NCBI RefSeq assembly: GCF_025602895.1
Contig: NW_026516283.1
Coordinates: 153,642 to 217,641, forward strand
Length of the DNA: 64,000 bases
DNA from: Polychytrium aggregatum
Taxonomy: Eukaryota > Chytridiomycota > Chytridiomycetes > Polychytriales
Direction: 5' to 3'
The position numbers and the translations under genes are program-made. Numbering within the stretch: position 1 is the first letter of the stretch; the number at the start of each line of letters is the position of its first letter. Positions 1-12,104 of this stretch are shown piece by piece. The notes under the pieces are model-generated. The model did no database searches, was not told where the DNA came from, and saw only the letters and a program-made list of their open reading frames with translations.

Positions 1-2293
<2,293 letters not shown>

Positions 2294-2624
2294 ATATCCT
2301 CGATGAGCAGCGGCAGAAGCTCGCATGTGTCCATCCAGGAAGCGCCTGTGGCCGTGGGAGGGGACATGGCTTGAATATACCGCACATTGAGAACGATCCG
2401 CTGACTGCCATCTGTGCTGGATGTGCATGGGCCCGCATCCGATAGACAGCTCCCGGCCCTGGAGCACTCCCTCCGTCCATGACGCTTCCTTTCTATGTCC
2501 CATCCTCGTGGGATTGGCGCAGGAGCAAGCGCGAGGCGGGCTCTCGCCTGTGCTGTTCTGCCCGCACCCTCGTCCCGTCTTGGTGACTCTGTCTTCGACT
2601 CTCCCGAACGCACGGCCGTCCGCC

Positions 2625-4978
2625 ATGAACTGCTCGCCCAAGATGCTGCCGTTCCTGGCAGCACTCCTCTGCTTGGCCATCCAGCTCGCCCTTGGCCTCC
2701 CGACAAACGCCTGGAAGGGCTTCCGCACGCTCTCCAAGGGCCTCCCGGTCGACATCCACGGAGTGCTCAACGCCGAAGACGCCGTCGTCAATAAGGGCAC
2801 ATATGCACCCACGATGCTGGCATCTTTTCCGCGCGAGATCTTCTGGCTGACGTACGAGACCGGGCTCTATGGTAATGCAGTGAACGGAAATGCGGTCAGG
2901 CCGCAGCGGCTCCTGATCTGCGCAAGGGCGCAGGGCAGCGGGCTTGCGAATCGATCGTCGAGCGTTTGGACACCGCCGCACACTGCATCGCCTGTATCGA
3001 TCCTCCTAACAGCAGCTGCGACGGCGCCTATCCCTGCCCTTTGACTGCCAGCTCGAACTCTCGGAATCAGTACATCGAGCATCATCCAGAAGGTCATCTT
3101 GCGCGACGAGAGTGAGTGTCTGCTCCTTGCCCTGCCCTGCTCGTCGGCGAAGGCTGGTGGTTTGGAGCACCATTAGAGACGATACTGGCTCTCCTGTTCC
3201 GCCCAGCACAATACCCTGATACCAATGTGCATCGACAGACATGTCGATTCTCTCGGGCGTTAACCCCATCAAGGTCGATTTGTTCCGAGCCGACAACGGC
3301 CTGCCCCTGTGGACCACCAACCTCGACAAGACACTGCCCGCCCTGACCCAACAGACCTACAACACCAAGCAGCCCAACACCGATCTGATCTTTGTTGAGG
3401 ACGAAGAACAACAGCGACTCAGTGTGGCCGCGCTCATTGATGGCTCACACGTCGCCTATGTTGAAAACGGCAAGGTGCTCTGGAGCTGGAACAATGATCT
3501 GGGGTAAGCGGAGCAGTCCTGGCTGGGCAATGTGCGGGACCCCAAGCATGGGCCAAACATGGGTCAAACATGGGTCAAACATGGGTCAAACATGGGTCAA
3601 ACATGGGTCAAACATGGGTCAAACATGGGTCAAACATGGGTCAAACATGGGTCAAGCATTGGCCGAGGAGCCAGATTCTGACACCAGCTGGGGGCAATCG
3701 TCCGTCTCGCCATATCGCCACCAGCGCTCTGGTACTGCATCGTTTGACGACTTCGGGCAACAAGCTGGTCGCTGTCGGCACCACTGGCAGCGAGCTTGCC
3801 GTCCTGGGATTCCACCTCGTCGACGGCGACCGCTTCACGACCGGATTCCTCAAGCTGGGCTCCGCGGCCGTCCCGGGACAGATTATTGTCGTCGGAGAGA
3901 AGATGGAGCGCTACGTGGTTATCCTGACCGAGAACAACCGGGTTCAGATTCTGGATCTCAGAACCGAAACCCTTACCGATCTGGCGGTACGTGGAGAATA
4001 TTCGAGGCCGAGAGGGAAGGGGAAGACTGCGGTGCCAAAGTAGTCTGATCCCTCCCCCACAGTTAGAGCACATGTCCCTCAGAGAGAAGCTGATCTGACC
4101 GCTTTCATCCATCATTCGTTGCGACGGCCAGACTAAGCAGTCAGACTTTAATCCAACGCGCCGCCTGATCAGCGGGCTGGTACAGCTTGGCACCGAGTCG
4201 ACGCTGATGCAGGACTTTATCGTGCAATTTGTCGATCATTCGGAAGTCGTTGTCCGTCTCAGCTCCCAGGAGGGCTTCACAGTACTGACAACTCCTCAGG
4301 TGAGTACGGCAACGACGGTGCCGTTGTCCTCGATCTGTCCATGCACATGGGCTTTCTGGTTGTACTGACAACGAGCCTCGATGCCCTCGGACACTGTTCC
4401 TTCTCTTTTGGATTCAGACCAAGAGTGCCAGCGTGATCCTGACACAGGGGTATCTCGAGGACTTTTATGCCTATGCCAGAGTTGAGGAGATTTCGCCCAC
4501 CGAGACTGCGCTCTCCTTCATTGATCTTGACACCGGTGCCCTTCTCGAGGCGCACCAGTTTGAGCACAATACCAAGGAACACGGCTCGATCATCAGCGTA
4601 AGTACTTTGATCGATGGCATGTCGCCATTGCTTTCTGCACTCTGGCGGTAGCAGTGACGCTGATAGGAGGCTGCCTGCCTGACCAACATCCGGGTGACTT
4701 TCCAGGGATACATCGACATTCAAATCGACAGCAATGGGTTTGTGGTATGGCAGTTGGCGGCCGCCACTAGCAAGGGAACCCTGGTCTCGTGGAAGGGCAC
4801 GAATGTCGAGGCAGTTGCGCAGGACGAGGTGAACCCCAGCTTCGCCGCCCTCCAAGATGGCCACGACGAGGCCGACAACATCGACGACGACGACGACGAA
4901 GAGGAGCCGTACTATGTCCACTACAGCATCAAGCAAAAGATGCCCAAGACCAAGGCACCCGAGCACAAGGAGCTCTGA
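2625..4978 (+). CDS. ER-lumen beta-propeller-like protein with C-terminal HKEL, possibly EMC1-related
   Basis: The chosen start gives a signal peptide (MLPFLAALLCLAIQLALG). The second exon is Cys-rich. Later exons have repeated short beta-strand patterns such as LPLWTTNLDK, NGKVLWSWNN and ERYVVILTENNRVQILD, as in PQQ/WD-like propellers and the lumenal half of EMC1. The last exon has an acidic stretch (DEADNIDDDDDEEE) and ends in EHKEL before the stop at 4976-4978. HKEL resembles the KDEL/HDEL retrieval signal, so a soluble lumenal protein is inferred. No C-terminal membrane helix or EMC1 C-terminal domain is seen. Introns are short; one contains an 11-bp minisatellite. The relation to EMC1 is weak, and the first two exons could be modelled differently. 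Confidence 0.6.
3546..3658. repeat. 11-bp minisatellite (CATGGGTCAAA) in an intron
   Basis: About ten near-perfect tandem copies of an 11-bp unit lie in the intron that starts after the donor near 3506. Because 11 is not a multiple of three, all frames stay open and give a periodic artefact peptide. It is not a gene. Confidence 0.92.
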
Positions 4979-5328
4979 GGTGATCGGCGCACGCTCAATG
5001 TTCTACCGCACTTCCGAGAGCGAGTTGGCTTGACCAGCCCGCATTTGATGGGCTAGCTATGACTGCCACTACTGAGTGGTGCGCGGCGATGATCTCACGC
5101 TGATCCACAGAGACGAGCCCCAAGAAATGCGCTGTGTTCACGAACGCCTGTTCTATATTATCACTGGTTGCGACAAAGAGAGCAGAGTTGGGCAACGCAT
5201 GCACATGCACATGCTCAAAAGCGAAGCGGGAGGGGCAGTTGTTTTTTGGTGTGTGCAGCCGGGGCTGATTTCCCTTTGAATTGATTGCCCTGTTCCTGGA
5301 GACTCCTGAAGAGAGAGGGGAGGGAGCC

Positions 5329-6223
5329 TCAGGTGTCGAGACCCCTGTAGCTCATTCGCACGGCATCCCGCTCGGCCCTGGCCTTCTTTTTCTTCATGAT
5401 GTTGTGGCGGGAAATCAAGCCGATGACACCCACGGCCAGCACAACGACACCCAGCAGCGAGCCAATGATGGCCCACGAGGTCGTCGAAAGTCCCTGGCCT
5501 GAGCTCTGAGACTCTAATACCAGGTTGTTGTTGCTGCTGGGGCTGCTGCCGCTCGTTGCAGCTGCGGAGGCGGGCGCGGCTTTGGGGCTTGCTGAAGCTG
5601 ATATTGCTGGACTTGACGTTCCTCCAGCCTGGGATGGAGCTACGGCACTTGGTTGGACCACACTGCTGGTCGACACCACCACCAGCTGCTGGCTCGAGGA
5701 CGAAGTTGTCGGTGGTGGAGGTGCAGGGGCTGGGGGCGAGGGAGAGGCACTCGAGGCGGGGGCAACAGGGGTCAGCGTTGCACTCGGAGACGCCGAGGGT
5801 ATAACGCCCGAGGCTTGAGACATGTCCGCGAGTTAGTACCGCATAGGGATTTGCTAGCAAGCGCCACTACCAAGAATGTGAACGCCCGTCGGCTCTGCGG
5901 AGTGCCAGGCCGGTGCTTGCAGCGATCTCCGGGTGGGATCCCAAATCCCAAATCCCAAATCCCAAATCCCAAATCCCAAATCCCAAATCCCAAATCCCTT
6001 CAGCAGCGCCTTGCTCATGACATATCCACAAACCTTGAGGCATGCGCACAGTCCGGACCACCGCACTGTCCTGACCGGGCCCGGATGCACAGAGGCAGAC
6101 GGCCACAAGAAGCACTCCTGCGAGGCCGCAGAGCGTAGCGGGTTGGCTGAGCAGATTTCTGGGCGAGCTTTGGGCTCCTCGGTTGCCTCTGCTCCGGTTC
6201 GCGGATCTGGTTACTCGGCGCAT
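5329..6223 (-). CDS. Ser/Pro/Ala-rich single-pass membrane protein
   Basis: The last exon (about 5329-5815) is well supported. It encodes a long Ser/Thr/Pro/Ala-rich stretch, then one hydrophobic helix (WAIIGSLLGVVVLAVGVIGLI), then a basic stop-transfer (MKKKKARAER) and a short tail ending GLDT. This fits a cell-wall-facing type I sensor-like or mucin-like protein. An upstream CTAAC followed by an AG near 5816 suggests an intron, so the ATG at 5823 may not be the true start. A candidate first exon at about 6223-6080 encodes a basic leader and a hydrophobic segment (LCGLAGVLLVAVCLCAS) that could be the signal sequence. The putative intron holds a 7-bp tandem repeat. The 5' part is inference. 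Confidence 0.5.
5938..5997. repeat. 7-bp tandem repeat (TCCCAAA)
   Basis: About eight perfect copies of a heptamer in a probable intron of the flanking minus-strand membrane-protein gene. It yields periodic spurious reading frames on both strands. Confidence 0.92.
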
Positions 6224-6670
6224 TGGTGGCGGCAGGGGGTTCGCAGCAATTCGGTAGTGCTTGAGTCGGGATGAAGCAGGAGCAGCGGCTTGCACAAGGT
6301 GGAACACCGTCAGGCCGCGGGAATCGAGCGCACTTGGAGAGACTCGGATAAGACAGCATCGGGCTGTCGCCACGGGCGAGCGATGGGATGTCGTCCGCTC
6401 CGATCGATCTGACCACGGAACATTCGGCGCGCGCTGCGTTTGCTGCCTCGGAGGCCGGGGCTGCCGTTGAATCTTGATTCCTCGGTCCTGCAAGAGCGCC
6501 TGCGTCGGGGTCAGCACAGAAGCCGCCCGCGCACGCTGCGACGTCGCCAGGGCGATCGGGCGTCAGGTATCAGCGACGAGGCATCCGTGCGAACGGTATC
6601 TCGTTCCCACGCAGCCAGCCAGCCTTGTGGAAGATACCGGCCTGGACAGACGCCGCCACCGTGGCTACGG

Positions 6671-6677
6671 TATAAAT
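6671..6677 (+). promoter_or_regulatory. TATA-like box (TATAAAT)
   Basis: TATAAAT lies about 110 bp upstream of the SPRY-protein ATG and is followed by a CATCC repeat (about 6681-6722) that would fall in the 5' leader. Position and sequence fit a core promoter; transcription start is not visible. Confidence 0.45.
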
Positions 6678-6779
6678 GGCCCATCCACCCCATCCATCCC
6701 ATCCATCTCATCCATCCCATCCGTCTCGTCTCATCGAAACTCGCCCAGCCCTTGCTTCTGCCACACCACTTCTCCAGCC

Positions 6780-7771
6780 ATGTTCAAACCCGCCGGGTCG
6801 TTCGAAAGCTCGTTCAACAACGCAACTGAGGACCAGTTCAATAAGGCCATCGCCTTTCAGCAACGCTATCCTCCTCCGTCCAACACCACGCCGCCGGCGG
6901 ACCGCATCCAGGTCGTCCTTAGGCTCGGCTTGGATGCGTGGAGGTTCATCCCCGATCCATCTGCCAGCGGCATTGTCACGAGCACGGATTATTCGGTCAC
7001 ATTCACCCAAGTTGCGGACCAATGCTGCCTGAGCAACCATCCGCTCCTGCCCAGCAACGGCTTGGAATACAGCTATTTTGAGGTCTACGTTTCCGACGTG
7101 CAGTACAGCCCTCACACCACGGTCATCTCGGTCGGTGTCGCCACCAAGCCTTATCCTTCCTTCCGACTGATTGGATGGAACGCCTGGTCCGTTGGCTACC
7201 ACAGGTATGGCCAAGCCCGATGGCGACAGTGACAGATCTTTCTCTGTCTGTATCCGCCATATGTGCATTCTTCCTCGTCAGACTTGCCTTCGCTAACATC
7301 GATCCGATTACAACCAGCGACGACGGACGGCTATTCAACAATGACGCTTTTGGCGGCCGTCTCTTTGCTTCGCCTTACACCAAGGGCCACACCGTCGGGT
7401 GCGGATACAACCCAAAGACTGGAGCAGGTACGCTAATCACCTCTGGCTCGGACGGCGCTGTGTCTGGTGGTGCTTTGAGTGCGGTCAGTGGCCTGGCCAT
7501 AGCCATAGCCATAGCCATAGCCAATATGTTTGCGGCGGCTCCGCATACCTCTCGCACACCTCTCATCCTCCTCGTTTCTCGTTCAGTGTTCTATACCCTC
7601 AACGGCACTTTGCTAGGCGAAGTGGTCAGAGGGCAGCCTCATCCCTATCACGCCGCCGTTGGTGCCGATGGCCCGTGCCGGCTTCAGATCAATGTCGGAC
7701 AGCAACCATTCATGTATCTGCCCGCAAATGGCATTGCTACATCGATAGCACCACCCTCCTACTCGGCATGA
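6780..7771 (+). CDS. SPRY-domain protein
   Basis: Three exons, 6780-7204, 7318-7427 and 7587-7771, join in phase to about 253 residues. The first begins MFKPAGSFESSFNN and runs into the start of a SPRY fold (YSYFEVYVSDVQ, TVISVGVATKPYPSFRLIGW). The second has the conserved core (DDGRLFNNDAFGGRLF, GHTVGCGYNP). The third has VFYTLNGTLLGEVV and INVGQQPFMYLP. This order is that of the SPRY domains in RanBPM/Ssh4-like proteins, which bind partner proteins in trafficking or ubiquitination. No membrane helix, LisH or CTLH motif is seen. The stop at 7769-7771 is the first in frame, but a further exon cannot be excluded, because a dispersed repeat starts about 30 bp later. Confidence 0.75.
7497..7523. 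repeat. 6-bp tandem repeat (ATAGCC) in an intron
   Basis: Four to five copies of a hexamer inside the second intron of the SPRY gene. Seen directly. Confidence 0.85.
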
Positions 7772-7800
7772 TGACGGCGTACATTGTACACTGCCTCCAT

Positions 7801-7879
7801 TGAGCTCGAGGTAGTAGTGGCTGCGATGGGATCGGGACTGGCTCTCAACCGGCTCTGTTCCGTTCTGTTTCTGCAGTGG
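7801..7879. repeat. Dispersed repeat, copy A (partial)
   Basis: About 80 bp closely match the 3' part of the repeat at 15554-15850: GAGCTCGAGG, GTGGCTGCGATGGGAT, CAACCGGCTCTGTTCCG and TTTCTGCAG occur in the same order and spacing. The 5' part is missing. From here to about 8320 I see no convincing gene. Confidence 0.7.
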
Positions 7880-8322
7880 CTGTGTGTATCGCTTGCGACA
7901 CTCATGTTTCCGCTTTGGTATCAAGTGCTTGGAGAGTCCATGTTCAACTGGCCATGGTCAATACACCGGTCTCATCAGGGAGACCTCAACTCGGGCACCA
8001 TTGCCAGCGTGTGCACGAAGATGATGTTGCGCTGTTATCGCAGATCCACGCCATGCGGCCAGGTCGGCTGGTGTTCTTGCAGCTGGATGGCCAAGGAAAT
8101 GATCATGCTGGACCATGGACATGTGCACATATGCACTCAAAGAAAGCAAGTATCAACTGTAAAAACAGGGCATTCCATTTCCATTTTGCGGACACTGTGG
8201 TCAAGAGTCCGAGACAGCATGATGCGCCGTCATCGGGTATTCTGACTATCTGCCGGGACAACGATCCCTCCAAAGCTCTTGTGGATAAACTAATAAGCAC
8301 AAACAAAGAATGTGGGTACGTC

Positions 8323-10442
8323 TCAGAGTCGCGAGGGAAACGGAAGGAAGCTGGGGTCGAAGCCATGGCCGTTGGCAAAGGAACCATCAAGCTCTGTGGG
8401 CAAAGACTGGACAGCAAAAGTTGCATCGCCTAGATAACTAGACTCTGTGAAAGTAAATGGATAGTAGCCATCAAAGAGTGCAGGGTCGGCCAGCTGGTTC
8501 TGGGGGTCAACGTAGAGCAGGGGGGCGGCAGAGGGCGTGGAGGACGTGGAGGACACAAAAGAATCGGCTAGAATCGCCGAGGCCGCAGGATTGGGGACAT
8601 TGGCCTGGGTCATGCCGGTGCAAGGCAGCAAAGAAAGAGTCGAGGAAGGCGGAGAACAGTAAAACGAAGGAGAGGTTTTGCAGCGCTTGGCAGGATGGTG
8701 TATGATCTCGTCATAAAATCCTTCGTAGGTCGAGAGGGGCGACACAAAGGTCGAAGCCGGGAGGAACGGACTAGCGGTCGAGCCAAGGATACTGCTCGAA
8801 GGAAGCTGAGCAACGGTAGTCAACGTGGGATTGGACATTTCTGCGGTTTGACGGAACATGGCAGGATCGGCGACGGAAAAACTGTTGAAGGAGTACTGGC
8901 TATTGATGGGCAGAGCAGAGTTGGCAAAGCCGGGCGCATTGATGGGCTGGACCGCCTGAACCAGGGGCGCATTCAAGCTCATGTTGGCGATGGGCATGCT
9001 CGCAAGGGCAGTCGGGAGATATCCGGACGAGGCCGAGTCGAACAGGCCACATCCAGACACGATGTTGTTGGGCGGGACATATGCAAGAGACTCTTCTTCG
9101 GGCGGGGTTTGGTTGGCATTGGCATTCTGCATCAGCTGGTGGATGCGCTCGTATTGATCCTTGTCCACCGTGTTGGCGTTGACGGAGGAGGGGGCAGACA
9201 CCATGGGCTGGAATTGAGGCTGGAACTGGGGTCTGGTTGGCTCGGCCCAAATGGTGTTGATGTCCGGGATCGAAAACGGGGGCATCACTGCAGACACAGG
9301 CGACGCTGCGATGATCGCATCGGCCGGGACACCCGTCGAGAAGTCATGGACGATTTGGCTGTCTGGGGCCGTTTGGATGAGCGATGCTGGCTGGAAGTCG
9401 AGCATATTTGGAGCAAAGCCATAATCGGCGAACTGAGGGCAAAAGGTCGCGTATTCCTTGGAGTACATCTCCTTCGAGTCAAACAGTGTTGTCAGCATTG
9501 GGCCCGGAGTGGCCTCCTGACCGTTCGAGTGGGGAGGCTCGACAGAGGGCTGGAAGCAAGTCGGGAGGTGTTCTTGGGAAGCCGGGGCGATGGGTCGATA
9601 GCCTGTCGTGGTAATGGGCTGGCAGCTAGACGGAGAGGCAACACTCGAAGCAGGGCTGGGGGCGATGGTCGCAGGAAGCTTGGCAACGCATGCAGGATGC
9701 TGGACGCTGTCCTCCGTATGGCTCTTGAGCGAGGACTTTGCGGCGAGAGAGGCAGGCACCAAATGCGCAAACTTGTCCAGAAGCATTTCAACGAAATCGG
9801 CGTGGGTCCTTTTGTCATAGCCGAGGGCCTTGAGCTCGTGGAACTTGTCCTTGAGCTTGTCCGAGATCCAGATGGTCCAGACGTCGGATTTGGGCTTGCC
9901 CTTTGGAGAGTCTGGCGAGGGAGCGGCGGCGGCGAGGGCGGCGAGGGCGGCGACTGGAACGGCATTGAAGACATCACCGAAATGGTCGGCGCAGGTGACA
10001 TTGGCAGCGGCAGCGGCAGCATGGTCCTCCACAGGAGCGGCAAGCAGGGCAGCGGGGACTGCAGGGGCAGCGAAAACAGCATCCAGGGCCAGCTTGGGGG
10101 TCTGGTGGCCCACGGAATCGGCATAGACGTCCAAGAGCCACTCGAGGAACTCGTCGTAGGGATCCTGGAAGCGGTCTTGAAGCCGCTACAGTGAGAGGGA
10201 GAGTGCAAGCAGCACACGGAGCGTCAAGAGCTGCCCGAGGGCTCAGACAGGACGAGGGACGCCCGTCATGTTGGGAACGAGACATGGCGATGGCGGTCTG
10301 GTCTGGTCTGGTCTGGTCTGGTCTGGTCTGGTCTGGTCTGGTCTGGTCTGGGAGCCACACCCACCTTTTTGAGCTTCAGGTTGAAACGGTCTTTTTTCCT
10401 GCTGTTTGGGCGGTGGGCCGGAGTTCCCACAAGCGAAGACAT
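8323..10442 (-). CDS. Low-complexity protein with conserved-looking N-terminal helical region, unknown function
   Basis: Two exons join in phase. Exon 1 (10442-10365) encodes 26 residues starting MSSLVGTPAHRPNS and ending in a basic NLKLKK. Exon 2 (10185-8323) continues RLQDRFQDPYDEFLEWLLDV and runs to the stop, giving about 645 residues. An Ala-rich stretch is followed by a charged helical segment around residues 105-155 (SDVWTIWISDKLKDKF, KRTHADFVEMLLDKFAHL). The rest is Ser/Pro/Gln/Asn-rich and probably disordered, ending FDPSFLPFPSRL. The composition resembles a transcriptional regulator, but I recognise no DNA-binding fold and assign no function. The intron contains a pentamer tandem repeat. 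Confidence 0.7.
10296..10350. repeat. 5-bp tandem repeat (GTCTG) in an intron
   Basis: About eleven perfect pentamer copies inside the single intron (10186-10364) of the flanking minus-strand gene. Confidence 0.93.
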
Positions 10443-10933
10443 GTTCCTCTGCGGGGAAGATCAGGCAAGGCCAGGAAGCCGAAGTGGCCGGGGAAGTGCG
10501 GACGAGGGTTAGGTCAGGGCAAGCGAGAGGGAGAAACGGGCGATTGTGGGCAGACACGGGAGGAGCGAGCGAGGGCGAGAAGTGAGGGCGAAATAAGGAG
10601 CCCCGGGCGGCGCCAAGAGGGTATCAGCACAGCCAATGGGAGCGGCAGTGGATGGACTTGCAGTGGCGAGTGCAGTGGCGAGTGCACCAATACAACACTC
10701 CCGGACCGGTGTGATGTTACAGTTGTTGTTATAGGTGTTGTTGTTATTCGGCGGAATGGTGTTGCTGGTGTTGGTGTGGCTGTCCTGTTTGACAGCGCTG
10801 CTCGCCCACAAACCCAACTGCAATTGGCATGGCCACCACGACAGCACTCGCTTGAATATAGGTTTGTATTGACATCCACAGCAACACCATCCACCCCGTG
10901 AGTTCAAGCTTTGGCTGCTTGGTGAGAGCGAAA

Positions 10934-11039
10934 CATCGCCATCGCCATCGCCATCGCCATCGCCATCGCCATCGCCATCACCATCACCATCACCATCACC
11001 ATCACCATCACCATCACCATCACCATCACCATCACCATC
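10934..11039. repeat. 6-bp tandem repeat (CATCGC changing to CATCAC)
   Basis: About seventeen hexamer copies, first CATCGC and then CATCAC, in the interval between the genes at 8.3-10.4 kb and 12.1-15.4 kb. It produces a spurious poly-His frame on + and an MVMVMV/GDGDGD frame on -. The remainder of 10443-12104 holds a short TCCAGCTCGA repeat near 11105-11150 and no convincing gene. Confidence 0.92.
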
Positions 11040-12104
11040 TCCTCTCGATTCTCTCCTCTCTGGCACCCATGCAGTCCGATGCATCGCTCGAGGACCACCA
11101 CCGTCAGCCCGATCCAGCTCGATCCAGCTTGGTCCAGCTCGATCCAACCTCTGCGCACTCCATCGTTGCATACCAAGGACCTAGAGCAGCGAGTGAGACG
11201 GATGTGACTGTTAGCAGGGGACACCAGGAAGTAAAAAGACGCTGCACACTGGTCAGCCATCAGATCAAGTGTAATGTATTGGTGAGTCTTCATAGCGACT
11301 GGGCAGTTTTGCAGGGAGGGCGGCGAACCAAATATCCAACCGTCTCGACCTGCTTGCCACAGCCAAAATGACCTCGGTATTGCAGATTATTTGGTCATCA
11401 GCTGGCTGCCGAGCGGCTCGGTTGAAACTAGAGAGAGAGTCAATGTGGCAGGCAAACTTACCACTTGCACAAGCAGGCGGAGGCCCAGGAAAGCGAGATC
11501 TCGCTGCAACGGGAAGCGGACTCGGGTTTTGAGCGGTGGGCTGGCGTGTGGCTTGGCTGCCCCTGGCAACGGAGCCGCATTCCAACCACGACCCACAGAA
11601 CCAGATCAGGGGTTCCAGATCAGGGGGTTCCAGATCGCAGGATGCAAGAATGAAGTGACTGGGAAGGTCGTGCCAGGATTGATGTCCCTCGGACAAACAC
11701 CGAGAAAGGAAGCCCGTGCTACTGGGGATACGCACTACCAGCGAGAGTTTGGCAGCCGGACACTCCCTTGATCCTGAATGAGATGCTTCTCCTCCTGGTC
11801 AGCCAGGGTGCCGCGCATTCGACTCAGGGTCTTCAGTTGCAAGTGCTCAGCAGGAGGGGCGAGTGTCGCTTTGTTTCATTGTGCTGGCAGAGGTATATTC
11901 ACACCGAGGTGTCCCATATCGTGGGCGACAGCAATGCACACAGCGCCACTCGCCTGTGCAAAGACTCCACGGCCTCCAGCTGCTCCTCAAAACCTGGCTC
12001 ACACACTCTCGTTCGTCTCTCCGTGGGAAGTGATCAGTTTGGTGGCTGTCTGGCCACATTTCCGGCGTGCCATTGGATTTGCTGGAAAGTGCGCATGGAC
12101 CGCA

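Noticed and set aside
3392-4048. Plus-strand frames with periodic MGQTWVKHGSN peptide
   Set aside because: An 11-bp intronic minisatellite read in all frames; not a repeat protein.
10296-11039. CRISPR-like direct repeats
   Set aside because: Units are 5-6 bp with no spacers; simple tandem repeats in a eukaryotic genome.
10898-11371. Plus-strand frame with a long poly-His tract
   Set aside because: Produced wholly by the CATCRC hexamer array; no conserved sequence outside it.
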